The notes under the pieces: model-generated
What the model was told of the DNA's origin: nothing
The model's database searches: none
The model's input: the letters and a program-made list of their open reading frames with translations, nothing else
Translations under genes and position numbers: made by a program
Assembly: GCA_050258375.1 (NCBI GenBank)
Contig: JBLMYQ010000079.1
Coordinates: 1 to 10,682 of the forward strand
DNA: 10,682 bases
Direction: 5' to 3'
From: JBLMYQ01 sp050258375
Lineage (GTDB): Bacteria > Bacillota > Clostridia > Acetivibrionales > UBA4821
In this document: positions 1 through 6,003 of the stretch, in pieces
Layout of the letters: the number at the start of each line of letters is the position of its first letter
Numbering within the stretch: position 1 is the stretch's first letter

Positions 1-131
1 TATCTGAGGATATTCCTAAATCGTTTATAATTACTGAACAAGATAAAAAGAGTAAAATTTATCTTTCGCATATTTCTTCAGTTACCCTTCAGAAAAGAGC
101 AAATTTTCTTAAAGGGTTAGGAAACATATGA
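1..131 (+). CDS. remB: RemB / DUF370 family regulator, 3' end only
   Basis: This is the last 42 codons of a gene that starts before the window; the reading frame begins at base 3 and ends with TGA at 129-131. The visible peptide contains SEDIPKSFIITE followed by KSKIYLSHISSVTLQKR, which I recognise as the C-terminus of the RemB/YaaB (DUF370) family. In Firmicutes this small gene commonly lies between recF and gyrB, as it does here directly before gyrB. In Bacillus the related RemA and RemB proteins act in extracellular matrix control; that role is known for the family and not shown here. The gap to gyrB is 29 bases with no terminator, so co-transcription is likely. The assignment rests on this short tail plus gene order. 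Confidence 0.85.
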   Translation, partial: SEDIPKSFIITEQDKKSKIYLSHISSVTLQKRANFLKGLGNI

Positions 132-160
132 TAAATCAATAACGGAGGGCAAGAATATTT

Positions 161-2074
161 ATGGAAAAAAATAATGGAAGCATGAATTATAATGAAACCT
201 CTATACAGGTTCTTGAAGGATTGGAGGCAGTAAGAAAAAGACCCGGAATGTATATTGGAAGCACTTCAATACGCGGACTCCATCATCTTGTTTATGAGGT
301 AGTAGATAACAGTATAGATGAAGCCCTTGCTGGATACTGCGATAATATAAATATAATTATTCATCAAGATAACTCGTTAACCGTAGAAGACAACGGAAGA
401 GGCATTCCGATAGGTATACAGCCTAAGATGGGAATTCCTGCTGTTGAAGTAGTTTTTACAATTCTTCATGCAGGAGGAAAATTTGGGGGAGAGGGCTATA
501 AGGTATCCGGAGGTCTTCATGGTGTTGGAGCTTCAGTTGTTAATGCTCTTTCTGAATGGCTTGAGGTAGAAATTTTTTACGAAGGACATATATACAAAAT
601 GAAGTTCGAAAGGGGAAAGACGGTTCTTCCTCTTACTAAAATGGAACAGACTAAGAAGAGAGGTACAAAGGTTACCTTTAAGCCTGACGCGGATATTTTT
701 GAAACGGTTGAGTTTGAAGAGGAGGTATTGGTTCAGAGGCTTAGAGAGCTTGCTTTCTTAAATAAAGGAATAAAAATAATAATTACTGATGAAAGAAAAG
801 AAGAAAACAATAAAAAGGTTCTTTTCTATGAAGGCGGAATAATTTCTTTCGTTGAATATATTGATAGAAATAGAGAAGTAATAATGAAAAAGCCTATTTT
901 CATTGAAGGGAAAAAGGATACAACCACCGTAGAAGTTGCTCTTCAATATAATGATTCTTACAATGAAAACATTTTCAGTTTTGCAAACAATATAGGAACT
1001 ACTGAAGGCGGAACTCACCTTATAGGATTTAAAACAGCTCTTACCAAGGTTTTTAATGATTATGCAAGAAAATATAATATGATAAAAGAAAACGACAAGA
1101 ATCTGCAAGGAGAAGATGTAAGAGAAGGATTAACCGCAGTAATAAGCGTTAAACTTACAGAACCTCAATTTGAAGGACAAACAAAAACCAAGCTTGGCAA
1201 CAGCGAGGTAAGAGGAATAGTTGAAGCGCTTGTAAATGAAAAGCTGGCTAATTTCTTTGAAGAAAATCCGCCTATATCAAAAGCTATACTTGATAAGTGC
1301 CTTGTAGCGGCAAGAGCAAGAGAAGCAGCAAGAAAAGCCAGAGAGCTTACAAGAAGAAAGACTGCGCTGGAAGGAACAACTCTTCCGGGCAAGCTTGCAG
1401 ATTGTTCAGAAAAAGACCCGGCATTGACAGAGATATATCTTGTTGAGGGAGATTCTGCGGGAGGCTCTGCAAAGCAGGGGAGAGATAGAAAATTTCAAGC
1501 TATTTTGCCTCTTTGGGGAAAAATGCTTAATGTTGAGAAAACAAGAATTGATAAAATATATAATAATGATAAATTATTACCGGTAATAACCGCTATTGGT
1601 GCAGGAATTGGGAACGATTTTGATGTTCAGAGACTAAGATACCATAAAATTATACTCATGGCCGATGCTGATGTTGACGGTTCACATATAAGAACATTAT
1701 TGCTTACTTTCTTTTTCAGATACATGAGACCGCTTGTTGAAGAGGGCTATGTATATATAGCTCAGCCTCCTCTTTATAAGATATCAAAGGGAAAGGAAAT
1801 AAAGTATGCTTACAATGATAAAGAGCTGGAAAAGATTTTAGCGCAAACAGGTAGGGATGTAAACATTCAGAGATATAAAGGTCTTGGAGAAATGAATCCG
1901 GATCAGCTTTGGGAAACTACAATGGATCCTGAAAGAAGAACACTCCTTAGGGTGGAACTCGAAGATGCAGTTGCAGCCGATGAAATCTTTACAATACTGA
2001 TGGGAGATAAGGTAGAACCAAGAAAAGAATTTATTGAAACCCACGCAAAATATGTAAGCAATCTTGATATATAA
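161..2074 (+). CDS. gyrB: DNA gyrase subunit B
   Basis: GyrB is the ATPase subunit of the A2B2 gyrase that introduces negative supercoils in the cytoplasm. At 637 residues it has the usual length of the short Gram-positive form. The N-terminal GHKL ATPase shows the catalytic Glu46 and Mg-binding Asn50 in EVVDNSIDEA, then DNGRGIP (77-83), the lid GGLHGVGASVVNALS, and TEGGTH. The C-terminal TOPRIM domain has EGDSAGGS with Glu429 and DADVDGSHIR with Asp502, Asp504 and Asp506. The tail contains QRYKGLGEMNPDQLWETT, diagnostic for GyrB/ParE; gene order after remB favours GyrB over ParE. The ATG at 161 is preceded by GGAGGG at 144-149; the next in-frame ATG (182) has no comparable site. The gene ends in a strong terminator and gyrA does not follow within this window, although gyrA is often the next gene. 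Confidence 0.98.
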   Translation: MEKNNGSMNYNETSIQVLEGLEAVRKRPGMYIGSTSIRGLHHLVYEVVDNSIDEALAGYCDNINIIIHQDNSLTVEDNGRGIPIGIQPKMGIPAVEVVFTILHAGGKFGGEGYKVSGGLHGVGASVVNALSEWLEVEIFYEGHIYKMKFERGKTVLPLTKMEQTKKRGTKVTFKPDADIFETVEFEEEVLVQRLRELAFLNKGIKIIITDERKEENNKKVLFYEGGIISFVEYIDRNREVIMKKPIFIEGKKDTTTVEVALQYNDSYNENIFSFANNIGTTEGGTHLIGFKTALTKVFNDYARKYNMIKENDKNLQGEDVREGLTAVISVKLTEPQFEGQTKTKLGNSEVRGIVEALVNEKLANFFEENPPISKAILDKCLVAARAREAARKARELTRRKTALEGTTLPGKLADCSEKDPALTEIYLVEGDSAGGSAKQGRDRKFQAILPLWGKMLNVEKTRIDKIYNNDKLLPVITAIGAGIGNDFDVQRLRYHKIILMADADVDGSHIRTLLLTFFFRYMRPLVEEGYVYIAQPPLYKISKGKEIKYAYNDKELEKILAQTGRDVNIQRYKGLGEMNPDQLWETTMDPERRTLLRVELEDAVAADEIFTILMGDKVEPRKEFIETHAKYVSNLDI

Positions 2075-2100
2075 GCTGGCAAAGAACGGATATATAAGCT
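2066..2100. repeat. 12-bp direct repeat at the gyrB stop codon
   Basis: GATATATAAGCT occurs at 2066-2077 and again at 2089-2100. The first copy contains the gyrB stop codon TAA. The copies are 23 bases apart start to start. This looks like a small local duplication just ahead of the terminator; no function is implied. Confidence 0.5.
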
Positions 2101-2104
2101 ATAA

Positions 2105-2136
2105 AAAAGGAAGCAAAGAGTTATTTGCTTCCTTTT
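2105..2136 (+). terminator. Intrinsic terminator of gyrB
   Basis: A perfect 13-bp stem (AAAAGGAAGCAAA at 2105-2117, TTTGCTTCCTTTT at 2124-2136) closes a six-base loop and runs into a T-rich stretch. It lies 30 bases after the gyrB stop and should end the remB-gyrB transcript before the XRE gene. Confidence 0.88.
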
Positions 2137-2188
2137 ACTTATTTTAATCCTGAATGTGATACTTTTGTATAGAAATAAATAATTATAA

Positions 2189-2217
2189 TTAACATTCTTT
2201 TAGTTATATGTTAAAAT
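2189..2217 (+). promoter_or_regulatory. Extended -10 promoter of the XRE regulator gene
   Basis: TTAACA at 2189-2194 and TAAAAT at 2212-2217 are separated by 17 bases, and TG at 2209-2210 makes an extended -10 element. This would start transcription near 2224, about 40 bases before the ATG. The nine-base word TTTGTATAG occurs on both sides, at 2164-2172 and 2219-2227, and could be operator half-sites for the encoded repressor; that part is inference. Confidence 0.6.
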
Positions 2218-2263
2218 ATTTGTATAGTTAGTTATTTTTGTGTACATATGAGGAGGAATTTGT

Positions 2264-2584
2264 ATGGATTATGCAATATTAGGAAGAAAATTAAAAGAAG
2301 TAAGAGATAAAAGCGGATTAACAATGGAAGAATTCGGACGACTTTTTGATGTTGCCAGAGTCAGTGTTTCAAGGTGGGAAAAAGGGAAAAAAGCACCTGA
2401 CCTAGATACACTAATCAAAATAGCAGAAAATTTTAATAAACCGCTGGATTACTTTGTTAAAGAAGAATTTCCATCAAAGGACCTGTTAGAATCGCTTGGA
2501 TATGATATTGGCTTTAAAAAAGGATATGCAGAAGCTATTGAAAACGTAAAAGTTAACATTCATAAGGTTTTCTTTAATATGTAA
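2264..2584 (+). CDS. XRE-family HTH transcriptional regulator
   Basis: This 106-residue protein has a Cro/C1-type helix-turn-helix at about residues 6-62. It begins LGRKLKEVRDKSGLTMEEFG, continues with the recognition region VARVSVSRWEKGKKAPD, and ends with a LIKIAENFNKPLDYFV segment typical of the fold. The remaining 40 or so residues are charged and amphipathic and show no known sensor or enzyme domain; they may serve dimerisation. The ATG has an excellent AGGAGG at 2251-2256. It is a single-gene unit between the gyrB terminator and a convergent redox gene. Such small regulators often repress their own promoter, and repeated words flank the promoter here. The target and signal cannot be deduced; phage or plasmid origin is possible but no mobile genes are nearby. 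Confidence 0.95.
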   Translation: MDYAILGRKLKEVRDKSGLTMEEFGRLFDVARVSVSRWEKGKKAPDLDTLIKIAENFNKPLDYFVKEEFPSKDLLESLGYDIGFKKGYAEAIENVKVNIHKVFFNM

Positions 2585-2609
2585 TTATACATAGATAACA
2601 TCATTTTTT

Positions 2610-3884
2610 CTAAGAATTTATATATTCAAAAGCAGATAGAGCTGCAATTGAACCATCTGAAACAGCAGTTACAATTTGGCGGATATTCTTTTTTCTGACG
2701 TCACCAGCAGCAAAAACGCCTTTAATATTTGATTCCATATTTTCATTTACTACAATGTAACCATTTTCAGATGTAATTAATTGATTTCTTAAAAATGCTG
2801 TTTTTGGTGATAATCCTATATATACAAAAACGCCTTGCGTATCAAATTCAGAATAAAAGCCGGTTTTAGTATTCTGTACTACAACACCGGACAGATTATT
2901 TTTACCTATAAGTTTTCTTACTTCTGAATTTAAAGCAAGTCTAATTTTTTTATTTTTACTTATTTCGTCTTGAATAATTTTAGATGCTTGGAAGGTTTCA
3001 AATTGGTGCACAATAGTAATTCTTTCAGCATACTTGGAGAGAAAAGAAGCTTCTTTAAGAGCTGAATTACCTCCGCCAACGACAATGATATCTTTGTTTT
3101 TATATAATGGTCCATCACAAATTGCACAATAGTGAATACCTTTTCCTCCGAAATGCTCTTCGCCTTCGACGTTAAGCTTGCGAGGTTCTGCACCAGTTGC
3201 GATTATAACTGCTTTTGCTTCATACTCGGCACTATCTGTAAGAATTCTTTTGTGGGAAGCTGTAAGAATTACTTCTTGTATTAAAGCTAAAGAATGTATA
3301 GTTGTACCAAAATTTTCAGCCTGTTTAATCATATTTTTTGCCAGAATTTTGCCCTTAGCAGTTCCTTTAGTTCCAGGATAGTTTGAAATGTTTTCAGTGG
3401 TAAGAAGTTTACCCCCCGGAAGTCCTTCTTCAATAATAATAGTTTTTAATCCTTCTCGGGAAGAATAAATTGCAGAGGATAATCCAGCGGGACCACCACC
3501 TATAATAAGAACATCACAAAGGATTTTTTCTATTTCTTTATTATAAGATTTTTTCTTTATGAATGGACTAAAAAAGGACTCAATTTCTTTGGTTGAGACA
3601 TTGCCAACAAGACGTTTGGAAACTTCCTTGCCATTATTAAAAATAATAATGGTGGGAACATTTTTAATTTCATATTTTTCTGTTAAATAAGTATTTTCGT
3701 TCCTAAGAAGTTTATATAAATATATCTGTTCAGAATAATCTGAATAAAAGTTTTCTAATTTTGACAATAATACTTTGCATGAAGGACAGCTGTCTGAAGA
3801 AAATACAACAGCAACAGGAAGAGTGTTTTCTATTAGTTTTCTTTCAAATAAATTTTTATCTATAAAAGGAATTTTTGAAGACAT
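2610..3884 (-). CDS. trxB: Thioredoxin domain fused to thioredoxin reductase
   Basis: This 424-residue flavoprotein joins two partners normally made separately. Residues 1-110 are a thioredoxin fold with active site Cys33-Pro-Ser-Cys36 and the cis-proline motif NVPT (Pro77). Residues 122-424 are a low-molecular-weight thioredoxin reductase: FAD motif GGGPAG (129-134), redox Cys253-Ala-Ile-Cys256-Asp, nucleotide motif VVGGGNSA (268-275), and C-terminal FAD motif GVFAAGDV. Electrons should pass from a donor through FAD and Cys253/256 to Cys33/36. The usual NADPH-phosphate motif HRRxxFRA is replaced by HQFETFQA (293-300), so NADPH may not be the natural donor. The start at 3884 is chosen because GGAGGAG (3889-3895) precedes it at good spacing; an open extension to 3938 has no ribosome site. 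The linker is only about a dozen residues. It stands alone, convergent with the XRE gene. Domain order resembles AhpF, but with a single N-terminal thioredoxin fold and shorter length. Confidence 0.94.
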   Translation of the reverse strand: MSSKIPFIDKNLFERKLIENTLPVAVVFSSDSCPSCKVLLSKLENFYSDYSEQIYLYKLLRNENTYLTEKYEIKNVPTIIIFNNGKEVSKRLVGNVSTKEIESFFSPFIKKKSYNKEIEKILCDVLIIGGGPAGLSSAIYSSREGLKTIIIEEGLPGGKLLTTENISNYPGTKGTAKGKILAKNMIKQAENFGTTIHSLALIQEVILTASHKRILTDSAEYEAKAVIIATGAEPRKLNVEGEEHFGGKGIHYCAICDGPLYKNKDIIVVGGGNSALKEASFLSKYAERITIVHQFETFQASKIIQDEISKNKKIRLALNSEVRKLIGKNNLSGVVVQNTKTGFYSEFDTQGVFVYIGLSPKTAFLRNQLITSENGYIVVNENMESNIKGVFAAGDVRKKNIRQIVTAVSDGSIAALSAFEYINS

Positions 3885-4153
3885 ATATCTCCTCCAATAC
3901 AATAGAAGTATTTGGGTAATAAAGGTTATTTGTTCCAATATATTCTTTGTTTAATAAAAAGGTAATAACAAAGTTAAGCTTAAATAATAAAAAATTAGTC
4001 AATATTTTATTAAATGAATACAGAGAAATAAATAAATTAATTTTTTGTTGGATACAACTAATAATAAACTATGCAGAGATATAAAGGCTGTATAAAAAGA
4101 TAAAAACAATGTATAATAATGTAGAAAAATGGCGAATAAGTAAGAGGTGAAAA
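3885..4153. other. AT-rich divergent intergenic region
   Basis: These 269 bases separate the divergent Trx-TrxR gene and the receiver-GGDEF gene, and must hold promoters for both. On the minus strand TTGACT (4002-3997) is a fair -35, but no good -10 lies at normal spacing. A short inverted repeat GTTG-GATA-CAAC is centred near 4052. I see no gene, RNA or terminator here. Confidence 0.5.
4112..4117 (+). promoter_or_regulatory. Candidate -10 element of the receiver-GGDEF / folE unit
   Basis: A consensus TATAAT lies 36 bases before the start codon at 4154. The hexamer 17 bases upstream (TGTATA, 4089-4094) is a poor -35, so this promoter is tentative or may need an activator. Confidence 0.3.
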
Positions 4154-4990
4154 ATGAAAGGGTGCATAATGCTTGTCGATGAAGTAGGTATTGTCAAAAT
4201 TGAGATGAACGCAATCCTCAAGGAATATGGTATAGAAGTTGCTCATGTAAAGGATGGTATGGAAGCCATAAATTATCTTCATGCAAACAGAGAAAACGTC
4301 AAGTTGATTTTATGGTCGTATGTTTCTCAAGATTATTCTGACTTTGAAACAATAAAAAATATAAAATCCAAAGAGCAATATCAAGCTATACCTATTGCAA
4401 TAATATCGAAATTTACGGATAGAAAGTACATAGTTAAGGCAATTGAGTCCGGAGTAAGTGAATTTATTGCCAAACCATATGACTATGAAACAGTGGTAAA
4501 AAAAATTGATAAATTATTGGGAAATATCATTCTTGGGAATACTGGCAGAGAGCAGGAAGATGTGCTGATGTTTACTTTTTCAGATATGTTGACACGGGAA
4601 ATTAAGGCTGCCGGACGAGGAAATCATTCTTTAACCATTATTTTGGCAACTGTGGTGGATGAAGTAGGAAAGATGAAAAATACAAATGAATTCTATGATG
4701 TAATAAATGATATGGTTAAGGTTACAAGAACAAAGCTGAGAGACACCGATACGGTATTTTATTATGGTTCAAATAATATGATTGTACTGCTTCCTTTCTG
4801 CAATAAAGAGGGAAGTTTAGTAGTTGAGCAAAAAATTAAGAATATATTTAATTCTCATACGACTATAAAATCAAAGGTTAAAGGAGTTGCCCTAATAGCT
4901 TCAAGTGTTACATTCCCTGACGATGGCAAAATGAAAGAAAAGCTTCTTGAAAAGCTAACCAAGGATTTAATAAATATAACGGCGTTATAA
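4154..4990 (+). CDS. Degenerate receiver plus degenerate GGDEF protein
   Basis: This 278-residue soluble protein has two signalling domains, both lacking their signature residues. Residues 1-122 follow a CheY-like receiver: LVDE (7-10) for the acidic pocket, KLILWS (50-55) at the phosphorylation strand, IIS with Ser85, and FIAKP with Lys107. The phospho-acceptor Asp is replaced by Ser55. Residues 136-278 follow a GGDEF domain, with LTREIKAAGRGNHSLTIILA (146-165), the helix ending KLRDTD (194-199), and YGSNNMIVLLP (204-214). The catalytic GGDEF motif reads GSNNM, so cyclic-di-GMP synthesis is unlikely. It may be a phosphorylation-independent scaffold or ligand sensor; this is inference. No DNA-binding domain is present. 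The start at 4154 has GAGGTG (4144-4149) four bases upstream; the ATG at 4169 is too far from it. folE follows after 39 bases without a terminator, so the two are probably co-transcribed. Confidence 0.85.
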   Translation: MKGCIMLVDEVGIVKIEMNAILKEYGIEVAHVKDGMEAINYLHANRENVKLILWSYVSQDYSDFETIKNIKSKEQYQAIPIAIISKFTDRKYIVKAIESGVSEFIAKPYDYETVVKKIDKLLGNIILGNTGREQEDVLMFTFSDMLTREIKAAGRGNHSLTIILATVVDEVGKMKNTNEFYDVINDMVKVTRTKLRDTDTVFYYGSNNMIVLLPFCNKEGSLVVEQKIKNIFNSHTTIKSKVKGVALIASSVTFPDDGKMKEKLLEKLTKDLINITAL

Positions 4991-5029
4991 GAAGAATTTA
5001 ATCTTGCAGAAAATACGAAGGAGAAAAGA

Positions 5030-5593
5030 ATGGTTGATAAAGATAAAATAAGAAAAGCTGTCAGGGAAATTCTTGAGGCAATAGGTGAAGATCCTGACAG
5101 AGAAGGTCTTGTTGAAACACCGGATAGAATATCAAGAATGTATGAAGAAATTTTTCAAGGAATGAGCATAGAACCTGCAAGTGTTATGAAAATTTTTCAG
5201 GAAGAAAATCATGAAGAAATGATAGTAGTTAAAGATATACCTGTTCAATCTATTTGTGAACATCATTTACTTCCTTTTTACGGAGTTGCTCATGTTGCAT
5301 ATATTCCTTGTAAAGGTAAAGTTTCAGGATTAAGCAAGCTTGCCCGTGTTGTTGATGCATGGGCAAAACGTCCTCAGCTTCAGGAAAGGCTGACTAGCAG
5401 TATTGCGGATACTTTGATGGAAACATTAAAGCCACTGGGAGTGGCGGTTATAATTGAAGCAGAGCATCTTTGTATGACTATGAGGGGCGTAAAAAAGCCG
5501 GGTTCTCGTACAGTAACCTCAGCATTAAGGGGTAATATAAAAACAGATGCACGAACCCGCTCAGAAGTAATGGCACTAATTTTAAACAAGTAA
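5030..5593 (+). CDS. folE: GTP cyclohydrolase I (FolE, type IA)
   Basis: FolE converts GTP to 7,8-dihydroneopterin triphosphate, the first step toward tetrahydrofolate and an entry to other pteridine or deazapurine compounds. The 187-residue protein has the usual length of the compact bacterial form. It shows DPDREGLVETPDRISRMY (21-38), the zinc and active-site segment SICEHHLLPF (74-83; Cys76, His78, His79), the GLSKLAR motif (100-106) with QLQERLT (116-122), and the third zinc ligand Cys148 in CMTMRGVKKPG. All three expected zinc ligands are present, so it should be a zinc-dependent active enzyme that forms a homodecamer, as known for the family. AAGGAG (5018-5023) sits six bases before the ATG. 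It is probably the second gene of a unit with the receiver-GGDEF protein. No other folate genes are nearby, so it is separated from the usual folate cluster. A bidirectional terminator follows ten bases after the stop. Confidence 0.98.
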   Translation: MVDKDKIRKAVREILEAIGEDPDREGLVETPDRISRMYEEIFQGMSIEPASVMKIFQEENHEEMIVVKDIPVQSICEHHLLPFYGVAHVAYIPCKGKVSGLSKLARVVDAWAKRPQLQERLTSSIADTLMETLKPLGVAVIIEAEHLCMTMRGVKKPGSRTVTSALRGNIKTDARTRSEVMALILNK

Positions 5594-5602
5594 AAACAAA
5601 GA

Positions 5603-5633
5603 AAAAGGCAGGGCTAGTTATTGCCTGCCTTTT
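5603..5633. terminator. Bidirectional intrinsic terminator between folE and the 64-residue gene
   Basis: A ten-bp stem (AAAAGGCAGG at 5603-5612, CCTGCCTTTT at 5624-5633) closes an 11-base loop. On the plus strand it ends in TTTT; on the minus strand it runs into a longer T-rich tract. The loop contains the TAG stop (5616-5614) of the minus-strand gene, so one hairpin serves both convergent genes. Confidence 0.8.
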
Positions 5634-5808
5634 GCATTTCTGAGTCTCTTCGACTTGCTATTCTTCTTAAATTTTCCAGGGATCTTTCTAATGATTCAGA
5701 ATTTTTCTTTATCTGCATTCTAATATAATCGAGGTCATAGTCTGAATAATTGTTCACATTAACTCCATTTAAAGACGAGAAATTGTATTTATTGGTATCA
5801 AACGACAT
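5614..5808 (-). CDS. Small hypothetical protein, 64 residues, charged helical C-terminal half
   Basis: I do not recognise a family. The N-terminal part is rich in Asn, Ser and Tyr (for example NKYNFSSLNGVNVNNYSDY). From about residue 28 it is charged and likely one long helix with coiled-coil character, including LERSLENLRRIASRRD (39-54). There is no signal peptide, membrane segment or cysteine. The case for a real gene is strong for its size: GGAGTG (5821-5816) seven bases before the ATG, a near-consensus promoter upstream (TTGAAA-17-TATAAT), and a terminator formed by its own last codons. Small Asn/Ser-rich proteins with helical tails occur among sporulation and envelope proteins of Clostridia, but nothing here proves such a role. 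Confidence 0.8.
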   Translation of the reverse strand: MSFDTNKYNFSSLNGVNVNNYSDYDLDYIRMQIKKNSESLERSLENLRRIASRRDSEMQKAGNN

Positions 5809-5848
5809 TTAACATCACTCCTTACAACAATATTCAGTAATTATAATG

Positions 5849-5877
5849 ATTATATACCTAAAATTATAAGGTTTCAA
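5849..5877 (-). promoter_or_regulatory. Near-consensus promoter of the 64-residue gene
   Basis: Reading the minus strand, TTGAAA (5877-5872) and TATAAT (5854-5849) are separated by exactly 17 bases. Transcription should start near 5842, leaving a leader of about 34 bases. This is the best housekeeping-sigma promoter in the window. Confidence 0.75.
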
Positions 5878-5937
5878 ACAAAAAATTAAAAAAATTTGTT
5901 TTTTAATTATTTCATTTTTATTAAATTTAAAAAACTA

Positions 5938-5966
5938 TTGTGTTTAAAGCACAAAGTTGCGATAAT
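5938..5966 (+). promoter_or_regulatory. Promoter of the VanW/G5 gene overlapped by a palindrome
   Basis: TTGTGT (5938-5943) and GATAAT (5961-5966) are 17 bases apart, with the start expected near 5973. A 15-base imperfect palindrome, TGTGTTTAAAGCACA (5939-5953), overlaps the -35 element with six of seven half-site positions matching. It could be an operator at which a repressor blocks polymerase; no regulator can be named. Confidence 0.5.
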
Positions 5967-6003
5967 AGGGTGGAGAAAATAGAAACGGATTGGGTGGGTC
6001 TCA

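Noticed and set aside
758..1108. 116-residue minus-strand ORF inside gyrB
   Set aside because: It lies wholly within a certain gene, has low-complexity Phe/Ile/Ser-rich composition typical of an antisense shadow, and no family resemblance.
2579..2608. ATGTA-ATTA-TACAT hairpin followed by six T after the XRE gene
   Set aside because: The stem is five A/T-rich pairs and the T run starts 11 bases later, too weak and too far to call an intrinsic terminator.
3885..3938. Upstream extension of the Trx-TrxR protein by 18 residues
   Set aside because: The ATG at 3938 has no ribosome site, whereas GGAGGAG is well placed before the ATG at 3884, and the extra residues do not belong to the thioredoxin fold.
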